From contig OZ024933.1 in the NCBI GenBank assembly GCA_964017235.1, positions 57,952,255-58,016,254 on the forward strand: DNA of 64,000 nucleotides, in the 5' to 3' direction. Shown here in pieces: positions 10,985-20,322 of the stretch. Numbering within the stretch: the first letter of the stretch is position 1; each line of letters begins with the position of its first letter. A program made the translations under genes and the position numbers. This stretch comes from Sabellastarte sp. h YS-2021 (Eukaryota; Annelida; Polychaeta; Sabellida; Sabellidae). A model generated the notes under the pieces. The model did no database searches. It was not told the origin of the DNA and was given only the letters and a program-made list of their open reading frames with translations.

Positions 10985-12213
10985 GTATGATTAGGTCAAA
11001 TCAAGGTCACACCATGACGTTGCACACCAACAAGTCCCAGCCAATGTTCCTACCAAGTATCAACTACTTACGCCTAACAGTTTCCGATATATAGGCGGGA
11101 CAAGATTTTACATGTAAAGGTCACTACGGCAAAGTTAAAGGTCAATCAAGGTCACACCATGACGTTGCAGACCTACACCCTCTAATCAATGGCCTTTCTA
11201 AGTATCAACTTCCCACATCTTTGAGTGTCTCAGACATAGCCTGGACAAGATTTTCAAACTAAAGGTCGATACAGCAGGCTTAAAGGTCAAATCGAGGTTA
11301 CATCATGCAGTGCAAACCTACAACCCCCAACACATGTCCCTACCAAGTATCAACTTTCTGCACCTTACAGTTTCAAGATATAGCCCGGACGAGATTTACA
11401 GATCAAGGTCAATACGTCAAATCAAGTAATGTCCCTACCAATAGTGCTGTGAAATCGCTTCGAATATCGGGTTCGATGTTTGGTACCTGTACAAGCTAGC
11501 AAACTTCAGTCTAGTTCGATCTTCGAAACAACGTTTTCAAAACCAGTTAAAATGCAGAAATCTCACATAAAATCTTGTCACTTTATTGAAAACATAGCAA
11601 AAATATAAAATCCATATATATTTTAAATAAATTCCCCCATATTTTCAACAAAAGAAACAAGTTTTATAGATGGGCGAAAATAGGATCCGTTGGGATGTGG
11701 TGTGATATTGGGGATTTCTAAATGTTTTGCAAAGTTCGAATTTCAGACGTTTAAAACCGAACTCCGAAATCGGGGCAGTAAACGAGCGAACTATCGAACT
11801 TCTTCAAACATCGTCGCAGCACTACCACCAAGTATCGACTTCCTGCACCTTACAGTTTCACAGGCAAGATTTTATACATCAAGGTCACTAAGGCAAGGTC
11901 AAAAGTCAATTGAAGTCGCACCATGAGGTTGCACACCTACAACCCCCCAACTAATGTCCTTATCAACTTGCTACACCTCACAGTTCCCAGATATAGCCTG
12001 GACAAGATTTCAAACTCAAAGTCATTACGGCAAAGTCAAATCAAGGTTACACCATGAAGTTACACATGTACACCACTAATCAATGTCCTTACCAAGTATC
12101 CACTTCCTAAACTTCACACTTTCTGAGATACAGGCTGGATAAACCACCCACCCGCCCATCTTGACACCATGGGTGAAAACAATACCGACAGCCCTTAAGG
12201 GCCGTGGGGTAAA
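10985..12213 (+). mobile_element. Helentron-like element, copy 2 (diverged, 5'-truncated)
   Basis: Begins directly in the inner repeat array (ATCAAGGTCACACCATGACG) and runs through diverged monomers to the 3' terminal hairpin ACAGCCCTTAAGGGCCGT and GGGGTA at about 12188-12212. The 5' unique region is absent. It is interrupted by a 380-bp hAT-like MITE. Confidence 0.65.
11441..11822. mobile_element. hAT-like MITE inserted in a repeat monomer
   Basis: Interrupts the normal array text CCCTACCAAGTATC. Its ends, TAGTGCTGTGA and TCGCAGCACTA, are near-perfect inverted repeats of the hAT type (TAGTGCTG). Flanking bases share a CTACCA-like word but the 8-bp duplication is imperfect. The 380-bp interior is AT-rich with scattered TTCGA words and no transposase. 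Confidence 0.5.
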
Positions 12214-12504
12214 TTCATATCTAAAGTTTTGTGATCTGATTATTCTTAAATTTTGTACTTCAGTACCTTTTTTCCTTTACTCCACTACTTAACAGGTACT
12301 GGAATGTAAAGAGCTATTTCTTCCCTTATTTTCTTGTGAAAGTTGTATAAAACAGAAATTTGATCAATGACAATGTTTGCTCATTTTTTTAATATTACAC
12401 AAGAAAACGAGTCTCTTAATTTTGTACTTCAAAATCTCTATTCTTTTATGAGCAATGTACTATTCTGTACAGCAATAAAGGATTATCTATATTTAGACGC
12501 AAAC

Positions 12505-12583
12505 CTGTAGCTGTTGAGGTCGAGTGAGCATCATCTTCTTGTACAAATGAAGAGAGGTCTACTTTAATATTCATTGCATTCAC
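12505..12583 (-). CDS. MNT: MNT exon 6: end of zipper and acidic/Ser-Thr tract
   Basis: Codes for residues 150-175, VNAMNIKVDLSSFVQEDDAH followed by STSTAT, plus one base. The acceptor is tttacacag and the donor ACAG|gtttgc, a weaker site. The EDD...STSTA run fits the acidic Ser/Thr tract that follows the zipper in vertebrate MNT. The exon sits in the gap between two Helentron-like copies (ending at 12213 and starting at 12790). Confidence 0.82.
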
Positions 12584-12789
12584 CTGTGTAAACAATAAAG
12601 AAAGACAAACCCATCAATGTGGTAAAAAAGAAAAACAAACAAATTCAGAGAATTCTGTTCCCCTGCTTCGGGATAAAATTGGTTTATATGGTTACATTAT
12701 TCATAAAGACATTACTGAAAATTATTGGAAACCTTGAACTATTATACTCTTTACAGGGTAATGTCAGCGGCAACAAAGTCCAAAAATTT

Positions 12790-14287
12790 CATCAGAGATG
12801 CCCGTACCCCACAGCCTGGGGAAATATTTTTCAACACCATGAGATATAGAAGTAGTGTAACAGTACAAAGTTCAAGATACATTCAGAGCGGTGTCAGTTA
12901 TATTAAGGTCCAAATAATGCTTAAGTAGAGAAAATAATATCTAAGGAAAAGAAAAGTATGTAAAGATGAAGTATTAAAACAAGACAATTCAACAATAAAA
13001 TGACAGCATTTATCAGTAAACCAAAAATGGCCAAAATATGGTCTGGATGTTTTGAATATTACCATGCATACAGAAGTGGCAATACATTCAATGAATGCTT
13101 CTGTGTGGTGTTGGAGAAAGCCTGTGGCTCACTTGATGAAATTCCATCTGTTACAATGGGAACTTGCAAAAGGAAATTCTTAATGAATTCTAATATGACT
13201 TTAACAGTGCTTAATCTGCATCAACAGACAGACTTAAAGGCGCAACAAGATTTTAAAGGTCAATACAGCAAGGTCAAAGGTCAATCAGTGTCACACCATG
13301 ACGTGACACACCTAAAACCCTCAACCAATGTCCCTACCAAGTATAAACTTCCTACACCTTACAGTCTCTGAGATATAGCCCGGACAAGAGTTTATAGATC
13401 AAGGTCACTACAGCAAGGTCAAATCAAGGTCACACTATGACGTAGCACACCTACACCCCCTAACCAATGTCCCTACTAAGTATCAACTTCCTACACCTCT
13501 TAGGATTTCCAAGATATAGCCCGGACCAGGTTTTATAGATCAAGTTCACTACGGCAAGGTCAAAGGTCAAATCAAGGTCACACTATGACGTAGCACACCT
13601 ACACCCCCTAACCAATGTCTCTACCAAGTATCAACTTCCTACACCTTACAGTTGCTGAGATATAGCCCAGACAAGGTTTTATAGGTCAATGTCACTACCG
13701 CAAGATCAAAGGTCAAATCAAGGTCACACCATGATGTTGCACACCTACAACTCCTAACCAATGTTCCTACCAAGTATCGAGGTCCTCAGTGGCCTAGTGG
13801 TTAGCAAGTTTGGCATCTAATCATAGGCTGTCACCTCTGTGGGTTCGAGTCCCACAAGTGGCAATTCTGAGGACCTCTCCCAATATGACCCTGGCTGTTG
13901 AACGGGACGTAAAACCCCAACTTTGACTTTGACCTACCAAGTATCAACTTCCTACACCTTACGGCTTCCGAGATATAGCCCGGACAAGATTTTAAAGGTC
14001 AAGGTAACTACGGCAAGGTCAAATCAAGGTCAGACTATGACGTTGCACACCTACAACCCCTAACTAATATCCCTGCCAAGTATCAACTTCCTACACCTTA
14101 TGGTTGCCGAGATATAGCCCGGACAAGATTTTCAAACTCAAGGTCACTACGGCAAGGTCAAATCAAGGTCAGACCATGACGTTGGACACCTACACCCCCC
14201 TGAGATACAGCCCGGACAAACTATTTCCTGCCGGACACCATGGGTGAAAACAATACCCAGACAGCCCTTAAGGGCTGTGGGGTAAAA
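12790..14287 (+). mobile_element. Helentron-like element, copy 3 (nearly full length)
   Basis: The 5' end has the CATCAGAGATG hairpin followed by GTACCCCACAGCC. A unique region of about 450 bp follows (to 13240), then about five to six inner monomers interrupted by a SINE (13779-13932). It ends in ACAGCCCTTAAGGGCTGT and GGGGTA. TACCCCACAGCC at the left is the exact inverse complement of GGCTGTGGGGTA at the right. The short frame at 13000-13371 in it has no family match. Confidence 0.7.
13779..13932 (+). mobile_element. tRNA-derived SINE with 13-bp target duplication
   Basis: The tRNA-like head has an A box (TGGCCTAGTGG) and a B box in a perfect T-arm (GTGGG-TTCGAGT-CCCAC). A body TGAACGGGACGTAAAACCCC and a short TTTGAC-repeat tail follow. 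CCTACCAAGTATC flanks it on both sides (13766-13778 and 13933-13945). The target is a monomer of the Helentron-like element, so the SINE is younger. A 3' fragment of the same family lies inside 7SL copy 25. Confidence 0.85.
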
Positions 14288-14297
14288 AGGTAAATAT

Positions 14298-14973
14298 CCA
14301 AACATAAATGGTTGTCATGGCAACAGTTTTTATTGGATCATGCCAAAAAACTAAATCAATTGTAGACCTCTGTTACATAGTATTACACCTTTCCACTAAG
14401 TTTTGTGAATATTTTGTGTTTCAAAGTTTTGGGCTAGGTTGAGGCTTTTATAATGGTAGACAAAACCTATATTATTTAAACAAAATGGCAACAGTTTTTA
14501 TTGGGTCATGCCCAAAAGTGAATGAGATGTAGCTCACTTTACACATTTTATACTATACTTTGTGAAAATCTGTCAAAGGTTTCAGTCTGTGGCAACAAAG
14601 TCTAAAATATCAAATAGTCAAACAAAAATGGTTGCCAACAGTTTTGCTAGATCATGGTGAAAACTTAATGAGAAGTAGATCTGTTCAGAGTACATATTCT
14701 CACCGATTTGATAAAAATCTGGCAAAAGGTTAAGTCAATAGCTCAAAATCTGAACATTTCAATAAAAAAATGGTTGCCATGGCAACAGTTTTCATGGGAT
14801 CTGGCTGAAAACCTAATGAATTGTAGATCTCTTTGTGATACACCTTTCCACCAAATTAGGTAAAAGCCATGAAGGGGTTTGGAAGTTATGGGCCCGGTTA
14901 AATTTTTTGTGATAGACAGAAAGACGAACAAGATTTAATGTCCCCTTTTTCTGCTAAAGCGGAAGTGGGACAA
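14298..14973 (+). repeat. Four diverged repeats of about 150-170 bp with X-box palindromes
   Basis: Units begin near 14305, 14482, 14622 and 14766, marked by AAATGGTTGCCATGGCAACA-like words. Two units carry RFX-type X-box motifs: GTTGTCATGGCAAC (14311-14324) and the perfect palindrome GTTGCCATGGCAAC (14773-14786). The right end has TGTCCC and GGGACA inverted (about 14940-14973), perhaps another terminal hairpin. No coding capacity. Confidence 0.6.
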
Positions 14974-15324
14974 AAACGATTTAAATATTACTATCTAACA
15001 ATAAATCTTCAGAAATTATAACCTTTAACCATATAGATTTTTGCATATCTTTAGCTTTTATATTGAATACATTAAGCATAAAAAGCTATGCTTTCAGTTA
15101 TAATTCCGTAAGGTAGAGCTGAAAGAGAAGACAAAACTCGTGGTCGAATATCCGCATCCCAGAATTCGGAAATTTTCGAATATTCGTTTGGTGTGTTTTA
15201 GCACTGTCCATTTATTTTGCCGAAATACCCAAATCTGGTTGTAAATGAAAGTTGTCATAAAAACATAAGTAAACGAGGTATATTCTTCTTAATTTTAACT
15301 AGATTGGGCCAACTCGGCGCCAAC

Positions 15325-18300
15325 ATATCCCCAGACAGGTCATCACTCACGCCACAGGTTTTGATCGGGAATTTTTTAAAACATAATTACCCATTATTAT
15401 ATGAACTTCAGCACATCAATCTACTCTGTTTATATCTTCCAAGGAAGATGGTGTATCCCCAGACGCCGAATACATAACTCAAATTATATTTTCAATCTTC
15501 CTGCAATGATAACTCTAAACCTATTTTCAAAGTATTTAAATGATTGATGATTGAATGTCCATTCTAAAATAATAATCCCAAAAGAGCATATCTGTTTCTA
15601 TATTTGTTGACAAATAAAATATTATTTTTAACTCAACTCATCATACTTTTCAATCTTCCTTCAAAGTATTTAAATGATTGATGATTCAATGTCCATTCTA
15701 AAATTCATAATCCCAAAAGCGCATATCTGTTTCTATATTTGTTCACAAATAAAATATTATTTAAAAAAAAATTATTTATATTATTATTTTATTATATTAT
15801 TTTTAGAATTTGCAAATTGTTTTCAGTTATTCATTTCCTCTATACCTATATATGTGGTCCATATATATGCAACCTAAATATGTGACACAATCTCAGTTCT
15901 GACTCCCCTTTGTGTTATATGTAATGAAGCCCACCACCTCCCACCCCCACCCCTCTCCCCTTCTCCACACCTCTCTCACTATTACACAAGATCTGCAACC
16001 CCATTGAGTTCTTTGTTTCTCATCTGATATCATTAAATACCTTTGTTTATTTAGTGTCACTCAATATAGCTGGAGGTCCCAGAGGTGGGTGGGGGGAATC
16101 CGGGTGGGGGATGCATAAATGGTAAACAAACAATCTATATATAAAAGGGGTACTCAAATACAAAAAGAATTGAGAATTTTAAGTATGTGATTATCAACTG
16201 AAATGAGTTCATAACTGTAGGAGCTGTGTCAAAATTAACTGAGGCAAGTTGAATAAAACTGGGCTAGTTGAGGGTTAAAAATCCCCTACTTTTACTACAT
16301 AAGGATATAATTTCATTAATATTGGGACTTAAAGCTCACTTAAAGTGTCCATTTTGTCTACTTGAATATGTTTCACCAGTTTCATTTTAAAAAGTGAAAA
16401 ACTCAGCAAGCAGAGGTATAACACACAAAAATAAGTTCTTAAAAGACTAAGATAGCCATAACATTATTAATATTCAAAATTTAAATAGACAGGCATTTCC
16501 TTTTAAAAATTCAAAGATTTCAGCTCTATAACCCACATAGTTTGACAGTTACTGGGCTTTAAAGTGGCATAATGTCCATAAATTGGGTTTCTGTGGGCAT
16601 TTTACAATTGTTAAAGAGACCTTAGCAATTAAACAACAGATCTGAAACTTTTTGGGGGACATACATAACAAACAAAAATTATATATAATACAGTTTAAGA
16701 CTTGTCACACTAAGCATTTCCAAATAACAGGGCAAAATACGGAAAAAATGTCCAAAAAGGCACTTGGGCGAGTGTCTATGGCCCTCATACACAGGTTAAA
16801 TGTCTACTAAAAACCTTGATTTTCGGCATATGTAAAAAGGACATAATAATGCATTCCCAGATGGGATTTCAGCTCCATCAATCACATAGTTTAACAGTCA
16901 CAGGGCTTAAAGGTGGTTAAAAAGTCCAAATATTGGGTCTCTGTGGGCCTTTTAGAGATCTCGATGTGGCTTTCAAATTAAAGCTTCAGACTTAAAATTT
17001 GTTACATACTAAGATTACACATAGAATATGTATCTAATAAAGTTTGAAACTTCTCAGACTTACCATTTCCAAGTTACAGAGCAAAATATGTGAAAAATGT
17101 CTTAAAAGGGTCACTCAGGTGGGTGTTTAAGGTCCTCATACACAGGTTAAATGTCTACTTGAAGCCTTGATTTTTGGCACATGTAAAAAGAACATAATAA
17201 TGTATTCCCAGATGAGATTTCAGCTCTATCAGTCACATAGTTTAACAGTCACAGGCCTTAAAATTGGCAAAAAGTCCAAATACTGGGTCTTTATGGGGCC
17301 TTCTAGAGACCTAAATGTGGCCTTCAAATTAAAGCCTCAGACTTAAAATTTGTCACATACTAAGATTACACATAGAATATGCATCTAATACAGTTTGAAA
17401 CTTCTTAGACTTACCATTTCCAAGTTACAGGGCAAAATATGTGAAAAATGTCTAAAAATGGTCACTCGGGTGGGGATTTATGGTCCTCATACACAGGTTA
17501 AATGTCTTCTTAAAGCCTTAATTTTTGGCACATATATAAATAACATACTAATATCTTCCCAGATAGGATTTGAGCTCTATCAGTCACATAGTTTGACAGT
17601 CACAGGGCTTAAAAGTAGCAAAAAGTCCAAATATTGGGTCTTTGGGAGCCTTTTAGAGACCTCAATTTGACCTTCAAAATTAAAGCTTCAGACTTAAAAT
17701 CTGTTACATACTAAGATTACACACAGAATATATATCTAATACAGTTTGAAACTTCTCAGACTTACCATTTCCAAGTTACAGGGAAAAAGATGTGAAAAAT
17801 GTCTTATAAGGGTCACTCGGGTGGGTGTTTATGGTCCTGATACACAGGTTAACTGTCTATTAAAGGCCTAAATGTTGGGGCACATATAAGAAAACACATA
17901 GATATATTCCCAGATGATATTTAACTTAGATGAGAGACATAGTTTGAAAGCTACAGTGCTTGAAAGTGGCAAAAAGTGCATAAATTGGGTCTCTGTGGGC
18001 ACTTTTGAGACCTTAAGTCGACCCCTTTGGGTAAACCTACAGCCCTAAAATTTTCTACAGACAAGGATTACATATCAAAGTTATACCTAGCGCAGTTTGA
18101 GACTCATCAGAATTACCACTTCCAAATTATAGGGCAAAATATGTGAAAAGTATAGCAAAAAATCCCCAAGTGGGGGTATTTATGGGCCTCAAACACAATT
18201 TTCTCCTCAACTTAAAGTCGTGATTTTCGGCACATGTACTAAGAACATATTAATGTGTTGTCAGGTAAAATTTCAGCCAGCTGAGCATCATAGTTTGTGA

Positions 18301-18551
18301 CCTAGAGGGCTCTAAGTGGCCAAAAGTCCAATTTCTGACCTTAAGGTGGTCATAAGTTCTTTTTTACTGGGAGTTTAAGGTCACCTTAAAATAGGGATCT
18401 TCCTTTGGGCACCCTTAACATGTGTACCAAGTTTGAAAAAAAAATATTAATTTGTTTTTGAGTTATCGCGTCCACAAGGAAATTTCTACGGCGGCGGCGG
18501 CGGCGCGACGGACCTGAATCCAATATATCCCCGACTTTCGTCTGGGGATAT
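15325..18551. mobile_element. Nested element with inner 350-bp repeats and terminal hairpin
   Basis: Left end ATATCCCCAGAC (15325-15336) is the exact inverse complement of right end GTCTGGGGATAT (18540-18551). The right end forms a hairpin TATATCCCC-(11 nt)-GGGGATATA (18524-18552). The interior has about five tandem repeats of 350-351 bp and a short (GCG)n run near 18490. It shares the left-end/3'-hairpin layout of the elements at 3529 and 20323. No coding capacity; no clear target duplication. Confidence 0.6.
16600..18330. repeat. Tandem repeat of about 350 bp, about five units
   Basis: The marker CCTCATACACAGGTTAAATG recurs near 16782, 17132, 17483, 17834 and, diverged, 18185, giving a period of 350-351 bp. 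Other shared words are TTACATACTAAGATTACACA and ATAGTTTAACAGTCACAGG. No coding potential. Confidence 0.8.
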
Positions 18552-18801
18552 AATGATTTATTATGTTATTTGACAAAAATCATAGTTGATTGTGCTAGTT
18601 GGAGTTTTGATGCCTAATTTCTGTACATATACCGAATATTTGTTTCCTCATTATCAAAGTCGAATGCGGAAAATGCAGAGCGGAGAACGAATAATGCGAA
18701 TATCCCTTTCAGCTCTACTGTAAGGTCTGTCTCATATTGTACCATGCAATTTTTGAACACTATATGACCACTAGTTTTAAGAACATCCACAATTCCTGTA
18801 C

Positions 18802-18900
18802 CTCTTGCAGCAGTGCAGTAATCCTCTCTTGGTTCATAATCTTTTCTCGTGCAACCTTCTGCATCTCCATCTCCAACTCTGTCTCTTGCCGCCGCAATGT
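18802..18900 (-). CDS. MNT: MNT exon 5: end of helix 2 and leucine zipper
   Basis: Codes for residues 117-149, TLRRQETELEMEMQKVAREK followed by IMNQERITALLQE. It is strongly helical and charged, as expected for the zipper that pairs with MAX. The AREKI segment followed by a Gln-rich stretch matches the equivalent part of MNT as I recall it. The acceptor is tttacacag and the donor GAG|gtacag; both edges are phase 0. A hAT-like transposon ends 84 bp to the left, inside intron 5. Confidence 0.88.
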
Positions 18901-19379
18901 CTGTGTAAATGAATAACTTTTTAATTTCTTTTTAATTTGACCTATGTGTAACTACATAAGTATAAAATACAGGTGTATAAGCACTGGCGAGTTATATCAC
19001 TTAAAAAACAACACAATATACATAAACAAATCTCCCACCAGCGATAAAATACTAAATGGTATAAAACATTATGTTTCATTGTCTCTCAAACAATTATGAT
19101 ATACAATCTTGTTAAAAATTTTGATGTAACACACTGTACGATCTAATATAATCTAGTCTAATCAACTGATTTGGAGATGCAACATCTTCCCCACAATGGG
19201 CTATTATAATAAAGAGTTGAACGTTAAAAAAAATAATCAACGGGCATCACATCTGACACACTGTATAATAGTGGGTGGACAATTAGACGTGTGTTTGATT
19301 GTCGGTGACAGTTTACAATTGCAGTCGGTCACGTATGTTTTCTAATGTACGATTATTCATCTTAAATCTTACCTTTCCT
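18901..19379. other. MNT intron 4 sequence without recognisable features
   Basis: AT-rich intron directly upstream (coding sense) of exon 5. Nothing supportable seen apart from the splice acceptor. Confidence 0.4.
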
Positions 19380-19560
19380 AATTTGGCTCAATATCCACGT
19401 ATTTTTAAAATATCTTAGGTACTTTTACTTTATAAACTGACAGTTTCATCTTGAATTTCTAGTTTGTTTATGTCTACCGCCATATTTACAGGAAGTGGGC
19501 ATTCTCGGTAGATTAGAAGAACACTGTTATTCTTACCAGACTGACCTGCACTTCATCCTG
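19380..19560. repeat. Dispersed repeat family D, partial copy
   Basis: Matches part of 2300-2490, including the TTTGTTTATGT...CCATATTTACAG(C/G)AAGTG block and CTTACCAGACT. Confidence 0.45.
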
Positions 19561-19576
19561 GAAAATGTTTTATGCT

Positions 19577-19740
19577 ATAATTCTAATTCTAATAGTATTT
19601 TTATAGCGCCTAATCTCTATCCAAAGACAGACTCTAGGCGCACCAAACAGAAGCAAAAAACTGTAATCATAAACCTGAGACATAGCAAGGGTCAGCGCCA
19701 CGGAGAGAAATGATGGAAAATGACCAACAATGGAACAAAA
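19577..19740 (-). mobile_element. CR1/L2-type LINE or SINE 3' end fragment
   Basis: On the minus strand the text reads TTAGGCGCTATAAAAATACT followed by repeated TTAGAA units, the same kind of 3' terminus (GGCGCTATA plus short tail repeat) as the LINE ending at 8060. Only a short 3' part is present. The left limit is clear from the tail; the right limit is a guess. Confidence 0.5.
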
Positions 19741-19845
19741 AGCCGATTCTGATTGATTATAGGTCGGACAAAATGGGTGATTAATTAACCTTGTAAATTG
19801 GGGGCAATTCCCAGCACTACTGTAAGAATAAATACCGAGTGTAAG

Positions 19846-19959
19846 GGCATTTGTTACGCTATTTATGCCTGTCAAAAACTTAAATAATGCACGACCGCCA
19901 TTAGGCGCCAGGGCATTATAAAAGAAATTCTGCCGGGCATAAATAGCGTAACAAATGCC
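19846..19959. repeat. 24-bp perfect inverted repeat with 66-bp loop
   Basis: Arms at 19846-19869 and 19936-19959 (begin GGCATTTGTTACGC and end GCGTAACAAATGCC) are exact inverse complements. It is a potential long hairpin in MNT intron 4, possibly a small foldback transposon. A minus-strand frame through it has no family match. Confidence 0.7.
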
Positions 19960-20189
19960 AGAGCATGAGGTATTTGTTGCTACTATAAAGACAGGCCTAC
20001 CTGATTTAAAGAAATATTCCTTTATTTTTATGAGGTGACACAAACAAGAGAGCCGCCATATTGTTTTGAATGCATGATCACTCTCATAAAAGCCGACCAT
20101 TACATTTCATCAGTCTTAAAAAGTGTTATATATGACCTCTATTCAATAACAGCATATTATTTTAGATTTGGTAGGGAACACTGACTCAC

Positions 20190-20301
20190 CTGAATTTGTC
20201 GAATAGCTGACTTGAGGATAAAGAGATTGGAAGCCTTCCTGTCTTCAAGTGATGGCAAGGCATTCTTTAACTGTTCAAAGCAGGCCTTAAGCTGGGCTCT
20301 C
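20190..20301 (-). CDS. MNT: MNT exon 4: helix-loop-helix
   Basis: Codes for residues 80-116: RRAQLKACFEQLKNALPSLE (first Arg shared with exon 3), then the loop DRKASN and the second helix ending SAIRQIQ. The block resembles the helix-loop-helix of MNT, with a DxKxSNL loop, more than MXD1-4 with their longer Pro-Gly-rich loop. The donor is CAG|gtgagt and the acceptor tgtatttag. A Helentron-like element begins at 20323, only about 20 bp upstream of this acceptor on the coding strand, so part of the branch point or pyrimidine region may be transposon-derived. Confidence 0.9.
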
Positions 20302-20322
20302 CTAAATACATACACAAAAATA

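Larger units (their letters stand above)
15114..18717. mobile_element. hAT-like element of 3.6 kb, non-autonomous
   Basis: Terminal inverted repeats TAGAGCTGAAAG (15114) and CTTTCAGCTCTA (ends 18717) are flanked by 8-bp repeats CCGTAAGG (15106-15113) and CTGTAAGG (18718-18725), one mismatch apart. An 8-bp target duplication and TAG-type ends are hAT hallmarks. No transposase frame is present; most of the interior is the nested element 15325-18551. Confidence 0.65.

Noticed and set aside
13793-13868. Functional tRNA gene
   Set aside because: A and B boxes are present, but the acceptor stem does not pair and the unit continues into a SINE body with tail and target duplication.
15674-15877. Hydrophobic 67-residue frame
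   Set aside because: Arises from AT-rich intron sequence; no conserved features.
19570-20100. Minus-strand 176-residue open frame
   Set aside because: Runs through a LINE 3' tail and the 24-bp inverted repeat; composition and content look random and no family is recognised.
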